From the NCBI GenBank assembly GCA_964036155.1, contig OZ038422.1, forward strand, positions 31,953,201-32,017,200: a DNA stretch of 64,000 nt. Direction: 5' to 3'. The notes under the pieces are model-generated. The model was not told the DNA's origin. It ran no database searches and was given only the letters and a program-made list of their open reading frames with translations. This stretch comes from Diploscapter coronatus. Taxonomy: Eukaryota; Nematoda; Chromadorea; Rhabditida; Rhabditidae. Positions 23,259 to 37,023 of this stretch are shown here, one piece after another. How positions within the stretch are numbered: the first letter of the stretch is position 1; the number at the start of each line of letters is the position of its first letter. The position numbers were made by a program, and so were the translations under genes.

Positions 23259-26200
23259 ATGCCTCCCTCGACGATAGCCCGCCCTGTGCTGGAGGACTAC
23301 CTCAAGCTGGAGAAGATCGGGGAGGGCACTTACGGAGTGGTCTACAAGGGACGCAACAAGAAGACTGACGAGGTCGTCGCGCTCAAGAAGATTCGATTGG
23401 AGTCCGAGGAGGAGGCGAGTTCGATTGCAATATTTCAGGAATTACAAAGTGCCCGCTTATCACTTCCCAGCGAATGAGTGAGGAATGTTGAGAAGGGGAA
23501 ATTCATTTATTCTTGAGAATCTGAGAGTTGAAACTGAACTTGGCAAACGTCTTTAGTGTTCAGCACTCTCACAAACATGTAGTAACTGCCTCTGGTTTAG
23601 GATCAAAGCATCAATTTCATGAATTCACTAGTCAGTCAACTCTACTAATACTCGACTGCTTCAGGGAGTTCCATCGACGACGATTCGCGAGATCTCGCTG
23701 CTGAAGGAGCTGGCGCACCCGAACATCGTATCGCTGCAGGCAGTGATCATGCAGGAGAATCGCCTCTACCTCATCTTCGAATTCCTCTCCATGGATCTCA
23801 AGAAGTACATCGATCAGCTCCCTTCCGGAGAGTACCTCGACCAGGGAACGGTCAAGAGCTATCTCTTCCAGGTTTGAAGATTTTGATCGTTTCGACAAAG
23901 ACTAAAATCACATGATCCTCTTACCAGTTTTCGCGAGTACGAGTCCCCGGGGGCACGTGTATCCAAAAAAAAGTGAAAATTTTCAACTAAAAGCCTCTCT
24001 TTTAGTATTCTCGTAATTGTAATGTAAAAATGGTCAAATTTTCTCAGGTAGATTAGATATCATTCTTAGTATGAATTGAAAATTTTTATAAAATAGACTT
24101 ATTTTTGAAAAATAAATTTAAAGTATGTTCGTGTCGAGTCGGATGCGGGTGCGAAATTTTGTACCCGCGCGAAACCCTGGTCCTTGCAATTACTCCATTT
24201 ATGAATGTTATATAGTAATGCATTTTTATGAAATTGAGATGGAGGAGGAATTATTCAGTGCTTCGAAATGGAGCTTTTTCACTTGAAAATTACAATTTGA
24301 AGCTCCTTTTCCATTCTCCACGGGAAGTAATCTTGACTTAAGCTGCAATTCACATATGGTTTAAATGAGTGCAGTTTTAAAAAGGCTTATAACCTCTACA
24401 TTTCTTAGCCACAAATTCTTGAGAATTTGAAGACAACTCTTTCATTCATTTGCGAATGTAACAGAAAAGGGAAAAAAAAATTCTTCCACACTTTTGCCAA
24501 CTCTTTGCATCGTTTCTTTATTTTGATTTTCTGGGTTGTTTTCAAAGAATGCATCCGACTCATTCTCCAACTAATCATTGGTTGTTCTGCTTAGATCTGC
24601 CAGGCGATCTGTTTCTGCCATCAGCGTCGAGTGCTGCATCGCGACCTCAAGCCGCAGAATCTGCTGGTCGACACTAACGGGGCCATCAAAGTGGCCGACT
24701 TCGGACTCGCCAGGGCCATCGGCATTCCCATCAGACAGTACACTCATGAGGTTGGGACATTCATCAATCGAACTGATTGAGAACAGTCATATAAGAAACA
24801 AAATAAAATGAGAACGAGAAGAAATTCTGATCTATGTTCCAGTGGAATTTTTGAAGCAAGAATCTTGTTTGCCTTGTTTTGAATTAGATAATATTGCGTT
24901 TTCATGAAATTTGGTGATAAGCAAGAAAAAATCGCTCAATTAGTGAGGAATTAATTCTGGTCAGTAGATCGGAAATTAAGATTTTGAATTCCAGAAGATA
25001 TCTGAAAAATATTCAGAGGAAAACAATGAAATATTGTCAAAACAAACTAAAATAGATATTCTCTGAACTTATCTTAGATTCAGGCAATAATTTTGAGATG
25101 ATATTTCGAGTTTAATTTGTCTACACTCAGGTGGTGACCCTGTGGTATCGTGCGCCTGAAGTGCTGCTGGGCGCGACTCGTTACTCGATGGGAGTCGACA
25201 TGTGGTCGATCGGCACCATCTTCTTCGAGATGCTCGTCAAGAAGCCACTCTTCCAGGGAGACTCCGAAATCGACGAACTCTTCAAAATTTTCCAGTTAGT
25301 CGATTTTATTCTGAACTCGGAACAGATTGACAGAAATGATAGCTTGAAGATAATCAGAACATAGCTCGTTCTAATCCTATCAGTAACGCGTGGATTTGTG
25401 TCAGTTTCAGAATAGGGAAGAATAGATTTACAATTTCATCTTTTGAAATCGAACATAAACTCGATGAATATGTGCATAAAAGAAAGGCGCAATTTCTTTC
25501 CGAATGATATTTTCGAAATTTATTAATATTTTGAGCTATCAACCAGAAAAAAAATTTCTCCATTATACAAGATTCTTATGTAGTTCGACTTTTAGAGGAA
25601 TTCAGCACGAAAATGAACCCTGATTTGAACTCTCCTTGCTAATAAAATCATTCCCTATTCTTCAAATGATATTCTCCCTTGTTCAGAGTAATGGGAACTC
25701 CGACAGAAGAGACGTGGCCTGGGGTGTCGTCTCTGCCCGACTACAAGCCCACGTTCCCCAAGTGGAAGAAGAACACCCTGGGAGACAAGTGCGTCGACAA
25801 GAAGGGAAGGGCCCTGCTCGCCGGCGATGGACTCAACCTTCTTGAGGTAAATTGATAACCACTTACTAAAAATCCTAGTTTTTCATAAAATTGCGATGTA
25901 TGAAATATTACCGCAATGTTTATTATCTTCTTTTTTTATCATACTGTAGAAAATGAAAAACGCGAGACGCAGAAAAGGAAATTTGGATTGAATTCATTGC
26001 AAACATGGCAAAAATAACCAATACAAGATATCAATTGCTGATGAGAAAGTGCAGGCAAATTCTTCTTATTTTGAAGTTTTTCTTGCGTAGTCTACTGTTA
26101 GCTGCATAAATCGTCTTTCATCGAAAACTTTGTATTATTTCTCATTGAATTTTTTTTGAATACACCCAACTTAGTTGAGACAGCTTCAGTGAATATAATA

Positions 26201-26461
26201 AGACGAATTTCAGCAAATGCTGGTGTACGACCCCGTGGAGAGACTGAATGCTCGCGACGCACTCAAGCATCCTTACTTCAACGATGTAAGATTTATTCTA
26301 ATTTTCTTCATTTTTAAGAAATGTTGAATTGTTTTCCCTATATAACTGAATTCTCCAATGGTTTACCGTAAAATGCTAATTTTTAGTTGGATGTGACCTC
26401 TCTGCCGGCAGGCAACTACCGTGGCGAATTGGTTCTGAAGGAGAATCGTCCCCCTGCTTGA
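23259..26461 (+). CDS. CDK1: Cyclin-dependent kinase 1 (M-phase kinase)
   Basis: Seven exons, 23259-23414, 23665-23871, 24595-24750, 25131-25294, 25687-25846, 26214-26285, 26387-26461, give 329 aa, close to Caenorhabditis CDK-1. With B- or A-type cyclins it drives entry into mitosis. Seen: Gly-rich loop GEGTYGVV with the inhibitory Thr24/Tyr25 pair (human T14/Y15), catalytic Lys43, cyclin-binding helix PSTTIRE (55-61), HRDLKPQN with Asp138, DFG at 156-158, activating Thr171 in [14 protein letters not shown], and the CDK insert and [12 protein letters not shown]. The cyclin helix has Thr where nearly all CDK1 proteins have Ala (PSTAIRE). The first intron starts with GC (GAG|GCGAGT), fixed by the required SEEEGVPST junction. 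Introns are short to 0.7 kb. Divergent from Ku80; its activator CDC25 is the next recognised gene downstream. Confidence 0.98.
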
Positions 26462-29400
26462 GAGCGCCCAGTCTTCAATCAGTCACGCTATTTCCGGGCA
26501 TTCTGCAGCTCCCCTCAAATCACAAACTTATCATATTCTCGGTAATTCATCCTCTGCAAATGTACCTGCTTTGAGAACTTTCATTCATTCCATTTAACTC
26601 CCTCGATATTTTCAATTATTTCATCCATTTAATCCAAAATTCTTGTATTCATAATTTCGACCTAAACTGATGAATATTCTAAAGTGTCAAGATTTTTTCC
26701 ACAATGCATTTTATTTTATCTTTAGATTGCAAATTCAAGCTTTATCATCTCTTCAAAATTTTCCCCAAAAGCTTGAATTTCCCCTGTAATATCTCGTCAC
26801 TCTAGATGGTATTCTAGACAGTTATTGTTTTGTAAGCAATCTCTTCCCCTTCTTTCAATGATTGAATTATTTATGGATTCACTTTTATCCGCACACTTCA
26901 TAAATGAGTTCGTGTTTTGATAAAGATAACAAGATGGAATCTTATTGTGGCGAATTCAGAATTCAATGATTATGGAAATCATGAAATACTGTCAAGATTT
27001 CGATCTCCTTTAATTGCAATAGTTTGTAATTTCAGCTTTATCTCGCTTCAGTGGCAGTGCCACTTCGTACCAGGTCTGTGCCTGTCCAGTGTCATTTCAC
27101 CAATTTGCCTGTTGCCAGCTGCAGCCTCACGCCGCATTGTTTTTCTGTAGGCTCCTTTCCCCTGCATATTATTATATTTCCCTACCTAATCGGGCATTTT
27201 CTTCGTAATTGCCGGTTGAGCGATTGAATATTTTTACTACTCGAAAATTATTTGAAATCAGGCTGTTTTAGATTTATTAACAATGACATTCAAAGCGTAA
27301 TTTGTCAAATTATGCGAATGTGCTCATGAATAGTCAGGAAACCGGTTATTTTATCTTTTGTAAATTATTTTCCTTACGCGCATTTTTATCCACTTTTTAG
27401 TCGATCTTGTCTTCATTATCTTCAACTATTGACTGGTTTTCATGAGCACCAGACCAGGTAACAGGTAAATAAGCAGGCAGACAAATATGGTTCATTATGA
27501 TCTCCCTTTTCTGCGGTTGCATTTGAATATTCTTCTGCCGCCTCTACTTTTCATATTCATTTTGCATCATCGTGATTTGCCCAATGTTTCTTTTATTCTC
27601 TCAATTCCTCTTTATCTCTAATCGATTCTATCCATACAAAGACAGTTGCGCTATTCCATTTGGTATGCCTTCATTCTATATCTAATTGCATTCATGTTGT
27701 TCAATCTCTCCCGAGCCTGCATACTCTCTTGCTTCTTGCGCCACAGGCAGAAGATCCTCAAAATGAACGGTGGACTCTATTTTGTTTGTGGATCTCTCAC
27801 ATCTTTCTGTTCATCCTGCAACAAATAATACTCGAGTATTGGAATTATCCAAAATTAGCAGGAATAGAATATGAAAATAATCTTAATACAAATTATATTT
27901 TTCCGTACTTTGAACTAAAATTCATTTCATTCATTCTTTCAAACAATTGGATCCCTTGGTAACATCAAATCTGCTCACGAAGCTTCATCCTTGGTTATGT
28001 CATAAGGCGGTAATTAGTATGCAGCCGTCTGCTGCTCTGCTGTCTGGCACATTCAATTCATGCAGCATATCTTCTGCCCCACGCAATTCAAATATTCCAT
28101 TCAAAAGTTGCTGATAGTGAGATTTTCATGTCTGATAAAGTTGAAATTCAAACAGAATATGACAAATTGCATCTGTAGCGAGCAGAAGCGGTTTCGTCTT
28201 TGACAATTTGAATTTCTCTTCTCTTCTCCTCTCTCCTCCATCAGCACATTCAAATTTCTATGTTTTGTCTTTTCTTTTCTATTAGCATTCTCCGTTCCCT
28301 CTTCTCTTTCAATCATACGTTTCTCTTATCAATTGTATCTGTTCCTGCCGCTAATATCATTCCTTTTATCTTTTTCTATAATTGGATTTTTCTAACAAAC
28401 ACCTATTTTACTGCTAACTTATTATGGCTATTTTCTCACGTTTTATGAAGTTCGATTGAAAACTACGGTAGTCTGATGATGCAGTAGGTGAGATCTTTAT
28501 GAATATTGTATTCTTTTGTAAGCATTCGACTTTTTCTGCCTGCTTTAACTGGAAAGAACCTTGGATTTGAAACGAAATGGAATGGCATCGTTTCCCTGCG
28601 GTTTGTCCCTCTTCCCATTCCCCTTCTGCCATTCTTTCTCATTCGCTTTGTCTGTCGGCTGCACCGAACGATGTCAGTTCAAATGAGTAATTGCTGAATT
28701 TTTTGAACGGCCGGAAACTAGAGACTAGGAAAATATCTTGACGGTAAAATAATCCTCAAAACTTTGAAGTTAAATCATTCTCATCTCTTCCAAAAGGATG
28801 AAATGATATCAATTTCGCGAAAGAAAGAGGAGCCTTTATCTTGTTTCCTTTAGAATTGAAATCGAAAATAGATTTTTGGAATTATTGCTAGAGTTTTTCT
28901 TTAGTTATTTATTTTATTTTTGAACATTTATATTCTGTTATTTTAGTTGAATGACCTTTACGATTTGAACGCTTTGTCAACTTTTTGCGTAGCCTTATTT
29001 TTCCCATTGGCATTGCCCTGTGCGTTCTTTTTGTTCTTTCAAATTGAAATCGTGACAAAACCTTTGAAGAGAAGTTAGAAAAGAAAAACAGACAAGCAGA
29101 GTGCAATTTGAATTGGATATCTTTGGCAGCTGCATAAAAAGAATTCCTTATTTTACATTTGAATTGTTGTTCCATTTTCGAATACAAATTCTCACGCCCT
29201 TTGCTCCTTCCATCAGATTGTCATAATTCATTCTCTGTGTCACTTCAATCTCTCTGCCAATCCGTTTCCTTTCGAGATCTCCTCAGATTAGATCAGTCTT
29301 TTCTTCATTTGCTGATGACCTCATTTTCAGCTCAGATTTTTTTCGGCATGATTCTCCTCATTTTATCGAAATGATAATTTGAACTTCAAATTTAAGTTCA

Positions 29401-30193
29401 GTTTCTTTCTGTATCTTTTGAATTATTTCTACCAAGTTTAACAAAAGCTAAATGGCATGTCGAACTTTGCTGGCAGTTTGAAATGGAAGTGGAATAAATT
29501 GTGATGAGTTGGTGTATTGAATAGATTGAATGGAAGCGGTAGAGGACTCTCAAAGAGAATAGTGATTAGGACTGTTCTTTATTCTGACTATTCTCACTGC
29601 TTCGGACGACTGCTCATCAGCTGTGTGAACCGTATCATTTGAATCTCCTTCACATTTACGGGGGATATGCAAAAATTTGCAATTCAATTCGACATTTTGA
29701 AACGGTCAGCTCAAGAATAGTCGAGAGCGATTATACACTGAAACTTATAATTTTGTTATCCTCTCGATTCTGATTGACCCAACGACATAATTCCATTGTA
29801 ATTTTGATATGAGTTAGTGATTTCGTATTTTCTCAATTCTAAATATAGGCCATCGGACCCAGAATTTTGCTAGCCTAAATCAAATCTACACTTTCTCTTC
29901 TTTAACCTGTCCATTTACTCTTACCTACTGACCCATATTGGGCATGGTTTGCTCGGTTCTGCAGCATCTCTAACCCATCACTTGTTTGCCTTTAGATTTT
30001 AAACTTTTACACCCTAGTTAAGAATGAAATTTCATAGGGTTCGTTTTTTGTTATTTAGAACATTTTCCATGTCGAAACGGAATCATATTTCTATCTTCTT
30101 ATTCTTGATAGCAGCGTTTTCTACCTGTCCTAAACCAAGAGATATTCAAATGAGTGTCGGCATGTGGAGTGACCCTCCACTCAAACACTGCTG

Positions 30194-30212
30194 AGGTCAA
30201 ATCGTTTGACCT
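30194..30212. promoter_or_regulatory. AGGTCA inverted repeat (nuclear-receptor-type site)
   Basis: AGGTCAAATCGTTTGACCT is a near-perfect palindrome with two AGGTCA half-sites in inverted orientation, 7 bases apart. Nuclear hormone receptors, a hugely expanded family in nematodes, bind such half-sites. A GTGGAG/CTCCAC mini-hairpin lies at about 30164-30180. Function is inferred from the motif only. Confidence 0.35.
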
Positions 30213-33200
30213 AGGATCGGAGAAAAACGGTAAAGGATATAGGTAGAGAGTAAGGTGGAAGGGAAGAGATTACTGAAATCCACTCGAATGGATATGCATT
30301 TGAGTGGATAGAGAAATTTTTCGGCATTCTGTTTTGAGTTCAATAAGACAATGCCTTCTCTTAAAATTTTATACACCTTTCATGTAGTTTTTCCTAATAT
30401 CACTCTTTCGCAAAAGGAATTAGGATTCTTCTTTTCTCGGTTCTCGACTTTCAACAGTTACATTGCACATTCTTCGCAGTTCCACATTCTCCCATTCTGT
30501 CACTTTCCTCTCCTCCCAATTTTTCTTTCTTTCCCATATTCCCATGTACCATGTCGTGCCTCGCGGCTCATGCTCACTCTCGTTTTCGTACGCGTTCATT
30601 TTTGCCATTCCAACTCCTTTCATCTTCATCTATCTATTCACAATTGCTCATCACAAAATTTGGTCTAAATTTTATAGAAGTATCAGGAAATTTTGTGGAG
30701 ATCGTGCCATAATTTTAATATCTTTTCAATTTCAGGACTGTTTAGAAAGTCGTGATTTTACCCACTTGTATGATTTATTTCCATTTCGAAAATTTCCATC
30801 GGTAGTTTTGCAGCAGATCTTCTCATTTCAGCTTCTTCATGGTCTGTTCATATTCTCATTCTGTATTTGAATCTCATTCCTCTTTCTCTGCTTCTCTGCT
30901 CCCGTTTATGTCTATCATCCCTTCCTCTTCCCAATGGCGCAACCCTCGAATGCAGAATATGATTGTCCTGTTCATGGGCATATTGCTTTCCTCTCCACCA
31001 ATATTCTTTTTTTTTCGATTATTGTATTTTCCTACATTTGAATTGTTATTTCTGGCGCCTCTTCTGCAGGTCATTTTCTAGTGCATTTTCACAGCATTTA
31101 GCAGCTTATCTCGAGGTCGAATCTCCTCATTCATTTGTCTTTTGACTGCTTACCTATCCCTTTACTTTCTTCAGTGCCTGTGCAGTGCCGTACCATCCAA
31201 CCTTCATCATCCAAATCTGTCATCGACCGTTTCATTTTATTACTGTAATAAATTTAAAACTTCACACTTATCCTTTGCTCTTCTAGATTTGTACCAGTTT
31301 AGATTTTCAATTGAAATAAATGGTAGCTTTATCCAACATTCTCTAATTTTAACAGGCAGTTTGATAGATTAAAGTCGGAAATGGAAGAGACGTGCTGCAA
31401 TATTCCAATCTATTTCGATTCGTCTCATTTTCCTTTTTATTTTAGATAAATCTGCATTTCCAAAGGAACAGCGAAATCACATTTACTCAAATATGCCTAT
31501 TTCCTTTGAAATTTTACAATCTTCTTGGTGGTTTCGGTGCATCTTTATCTTGGCTGTTTTATATGGCCTCTGCAGCCCATTTGTTATGCAATGGGCCCAG
31601 TGTCGAGAGACTCGGGGTCAGCTGCAGGGAGGGCAGCGGAATATCGGTTGGGATAAATCGAAATTATGAGAACCATGTCTAAATATGGCATGTTTTATAT
31701 TCAGATGTCTTAGTCAAACTGCTGTGATTTGTTTCATTTTCTGTTTCCATATTTTTCTTAAATATCTGATATTTTCGAAAACCATTTCTATCGTTTCACA
31801 AGCTGGTAATTATAATTTTTCACGTTCCTAAGCTTGATAATCTTGCTCCTTCTTTAATACTGTAGAGAATTTTTGAAATTGTCACCTCCATTGTTTCTTA
31901 CTCGCTAACCTATTCATTCCATTTGAATTCTTCCGTTCAATTCTTCTTTATTGTCCTCACTCCTCTTAGAGTCGCAACATAATTAGCATAGTCGATGGCC
32001 TACAGTTCTTTCGAAGAAGTGTCGAGTATCACAGAAAGGTTGAATAGCTGTGAATGGACAACATTTCTTTTGAGAATTTAGACATAATTCTCGGTATTTA
32101 TGTAAAGTTACACATATTCTTCTTTTGTCATTTTATTACACATTTTGAACGTTGTTCATATTTCTGTCTGCATTTGTTTGTCACATCGCCCTTGGCATTA
32201 TCCTTCATTACTTTCCCTTTTCTCTGTTTCTCTCTTTCGCTCTTCCCTTTCGGTCAGGTCAGAGGGCATCTCTCTGCCCCACTGCCATTCTTCCCGCGCA
32301 GAGCACATTTGAATGCAGGGGTGTGGTTTGGCAGAGAGATTAGAGATATTGAAGAGGGACACAGAGAAGCAGGCAGACAGAACAGCTGAGAGAGTGCAAT
32401 GGCACGTGGAGAGAAAAAGCCGTTCGGAAATGGAGAAACTGTATGAAATTTGATATGAGCAATGATAGGTGCGCTGATGCAAGGGATGGCATTTGGACGA
32501 AGGGATTTATCGACCTTTGCATTCTGATTTATTCTAAACTTCATATAATCTATTGTTGAGTCTATTTCCTTGTATAATTTTTTATAATAATCATATATTC
32601 ATTCTACTCATTTTACTATTCAACTCTTATTTTCTTGTGGAATTTCTTTCAAGCATACTTTTTATGAATTTTCCTTCATAAAATTTCTGTTGCAAAATAG
32701 TAATTTGTTCCCTCCATCTGTTGTGAAACGCCAAATACAGACAAAATAGGCACCTCTATAAAAGGTAGAAATACCCTACCTGCAAGATGCTTTGAAAAAT
32801 ATCTTGATCTTTCCAGAACATAAGTTTATTCAAGATTATGCAAGTTTCATATTTCGCTGATTGTTTACCATCGAGTTATCGACTAAGTAACATAAACAAA
32901 ATACTGTTATTTTTCTTCAAAAAATTGAAATTCTTCTTCATTTTATCGTTAATTCAAAGGATAGCCTCCGGCAGTCTGCCACTTTTCTTCTCCTGGTCAC
33001 ATTCCACTTTTCCGCTAATTGACCTACTTTTTGACTCGATTTAGATGAAGGGGTAAATGATATGAGGGAAACGACAAAAATGAAAATTAGAAGAAAAAAA
33101 ACTCGTTTTTGCATAAATCGTGGACCATCAATCTCTTCCAGAAATGATACCGATTTGGCATAGTATGTATATTTCGTCCCAGTAATGAATAATCTAATGA

Positions 33201-36200
33201 CTGATGCCGTTTTGTCATTTTATGCTCTGCTGTCATTTCTACAGAGACATCTGCTCACTTTCACTGCTCGAATTTACGCAATCTGAATATTTTTTTTTCT
33301 GAATTTCCTTCAGATATTCATAATTTTCCTCATCTTTTGCGGCAAATCCTAGTCATTTTTTGTCTCTGCCCAGTCAGTGCCTTGCACGGTTCTTTCTCGC
33401 GCCCATTTTCTGTCTTCACAGCTGCCATTACTACCGTTCTCTCCACCTCTTTACTGCTCTTTATTTCTTTTCCTACCTCTTTCTCTCTCCTGTTCAAATC
33501 CATTCTCTGCCTCTCTGCCCTCTCTCATATCCATTTATTCTTTCCTCCTCTGACCCCATCGGCATCTGCCTTCTGTTGCATAGTCGTCAGGCCAAAAAAT
33601 CCGATTGCAGGCTTTTCTTCTTTCTTTGTCACTCTCTCTCTTTGCATACTCATTAACTCGTTATCCTTTTCTTTTAGGTTACGGATTTTCTTTCAGATGA
33701 AATGTTTTCACAGCTCTTCCTGTTTATTTCTTGCGGTATGCGTTCCTTTGGAAATTCAAACTTGCACTTATTCTTCTGATTCGACCTTCTATGCAACTCT
33801 CTGAGAACCTTCTCATCTCCTCTGTCAGACTTATCTGCATCTTCTCTCATTTGTCATGATTTTATCTTCCTTCCTGTCATTTTAAATCTTCCGTATCTCC
33901 TTTATCAAGCGTTCTTCTTCTTGATTTCGATCATTACTTTGTGAGTTCCCTTCTCGAACATTAGGTTTTCTCCCTTGTCTCATTTTTGTATCTCATCTGC
34001 TCCTTCTGTTCCTTCCCTTTCCCGCCTCTATCATTATCGCTCAACCTGTCGAGATTCCTCAGGACTCATGCAGAGCCGTAGAGGATCCAGGTGGTGAAAT
34101 TAGAACGCTTTGCGCGGATAGATTGAGCATTTTTTGTTTAAACATGCATTATTTTTAAACCCTTGAAAATCTAAAGAAGTGAGTTGATAACTACGATCTT
34201 ACCGAAATTGAATCACTTATTTTTCAAAACTAAAATTTGTGGCAATTCAAAAATTTCGCAACTTGAAGAGATACCATGTGAAAACTAGGAAACTTTTCTA
34301 TTCTTCCCTTACCTTACATCCTATTTTATCTAGATACGACACTACGACATTTCCAGATTTCAAAGTTTCTTGCTAAAATCTTGGTATACATACCTTCTAA
34401 AACGGTCATTATTCTTACTCGAATTTTCCACTCCATTAGATCTTCTCATCGGGATCAATCAAATCTCCTGTCTATTTGCTAATGGACATGCCAATGCATG
34501 TTCTTAGTCTTTCTCTGCAAGCACTCGAGTTTGCTCTAGGCATTACCATAAATAGTCCTTTTCTATTCTCCTTCTGATGGATGTCTTGGGTCATTCAAAC
34601 CGTCTTTCGACCTGCTTTATTTGCTCTTCTTCTCCCTACTCTTATGCAGTTTCTACGACTTTCTGACATTTTTTCTAATTCGATTATGTAAATTTTATTT
34701 TGACTATTCGTCTTTGTAATTTCGAATGACACTTGTCTGTAATTTCTAGATTGGGATTCTCAACGACGGGACACAACCGATAGAAGTAGAAACGAGAAAA
34801 TTAGTGAAGTAGTGGATATTTACCACGGCTGAAGCCGCATTTGGAAGGAGTAACTGATCTGACTTGGAGGAGGAAACGACTAAAGTGGAATGTTCCAATT
34901 CGGGAAGACGTTTGGCAAGCAATGTGACAAGCAGTCGACATTTCAATTTGCTAATCCTAGAAAATTAGGTGAGATCTGAATGTCTGTTATCCAAAATCTT
35001 GAAGGACTTTGACCGAGCTTACATTATTCACTTCTCTAATATTTGAAAGTCTTTTTATTTGACTAGTTACATACTATCCTCTTCACTTATTGGGTAGGAA
35101 GGAGCCGTCCTCAAAGGTCTTCCTCTTCCTTTCCTGTGACTGAACCAGTCTCCGCCCACTTTGACCTTGTCTCCTCTTTTTCTTCTTTCGGTATTTTCTG
35201 CATTCAAATGTACGTGAAATAGGCATTTGGATGGTTTTGAATTGGGTGCAGACGGTTGTTGGCATTAGAACAGTTGGATAATTAGAGAATAGAGGGGACT
35301 AATGACAGGGGACTGAAACAGCATGGTAGTACGATCTACCCGATTTGAATACTCAAATGAAACACTGATAATTTATGCAAGAATTTCATCATTTAGAATT
35401 CATGACAATGCAATCAATTCTTTTCAGAAAAGAGTTGATGATTTCACAGAACAAGAATGGGTGAGATTCGTCTTGAACATTTTGGAAAGCGGAACTCCAT
35501 CTTGATCCGTAAATCTTTGTATCAGAATTCAGAGTTCCTTTTTCTTGTATTGCAAATATTCTTTTGATTTTCAAATATCTCGCGCTATTTATCTCTAGGA
35601 ACAGTTCTCATCTTCCTGCCAAAATAACAACTCTTGCAGAGAGCAGAGATTTATGTTCGTGTCCCACAGCGAGAAAGGTAAACTTGAAAGAGTACGAAAA
35701 TGGGAGAGAATAAGTTACCGACTTTGAACGTGCTAAAGAATAGCACGGGAATGTGACAAGAGCATTATCTCTGGAAGACATTTCTCTATTCTACCTTTGT
35801 TTCTTTTCCTGGACCATAATCCTTCTACTGCCATTTGAATTTCGTGGAGATCTGAGCAGAAATTTTAATGTAATAGAGCTTTAGCGGCATTTGAAATGCT
35901 AAAATTAGTAAGATGCGAATATTGCAATAGCAAACTCCCTCCAGAATGTGAGCAGCCTGAGCACTAGGAGTTATTGAGGATGGTTGAAATTGGCGATACT
36001 TCTCACTTGATTAGAGGAACTCGAAGGACAAAGGAAATGGCAGCCACGAGCTTGCATCTGTCATTTCGTCTACTTCATTCCATGCTTTCTTTGAGTAGCG
36101 AATAACTAAGCGAGTCTTTGTCTTTGTGACTTGAGAATTTCTGCACCAATTTCTAATTCAAATCGCTCAGTTTGAATGGTTATTCTACATACCTTAAAAT

Positions 36201-37008
36201 TTATCTGAATTTTTTTTCCATTTGCAATATTCACTTGGCAGTTGCAAATAATAAGGACTAGATATTGCTTGTGGATAACTTGAGCAATTAGGAAATTTTG
36301 ACTATCCAAACTTAGGGGTTCTTGCATTCATATTTCCATCTGTTATCCCTCGTCACTTATTCAGAATTCGAACTACTCTGCCTGTGTGCCTGTTCCTCTT
36401 CAATGTTTCGCTTGCCTTGAATGGTTTTCACGCGATTTTGTTGTTTCTTCAACCAAATCGCGAATCAGTGGTCGTTGCGATAAAATATGAAAATGAATGG
36501 GGGTTCATTGAATTGAAGAAGGGACTGAATTAGGGGACAGACTGTCAGCGATGCAGAGATATGCATAAGCAAGTAGAGGGACTGCAAACAATCAGATCTT
36601 GCAAATTTCATTCGAATTCATTCAGTAATCACACTTCATCTCAATAGTATAAAGTGTTCAATCTGAACCATTTGGTCTTTTATTCATTTCAAGACGGATC
36701 TTTCAGGTTGATTAGATCATAACTTTTCCGTAGATTTGTTAAAGTTTCGAAAAAAAAAAAGATTTCAATGTCGAAAACTCAACAAGTTAACCTTGGTTTC
36801 GATTTCTCCGATTTCAGTTCTCTCTAATCACGAACTACCAATTTTTAAACTCTAAATGCTGTTGATAAATTCGAATTCCCAGTTGTTTTCCGTGCTGCTA
36901 ATCCTTGCCACAGGTCTGCCCATAATTGACTATCTCCATTCATCTGTTGTCCCCAGGTACCGCTCTGCCTTCGGCACATCATTCCAGTCCATCTCCATCT
37001 CGACCCCT

Positions 37009-37023
37009 CCCCCCCCCCCCCCC
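37009..37023. repeat. Poly-C tract
   Basis: Fifteen consecutive C within a longer C/T tract (about 36990-37040). Likely polymorphic in length and prone to sequencing error. Confidence 0.9.

Noticed and set aside
33337..33804. 155-residue open frame in the gene-poor interval
   Set aside because: Phe/Ser/Leu composition follows directly from the T/C-rich DNA. No exon structure or homology that I can see.
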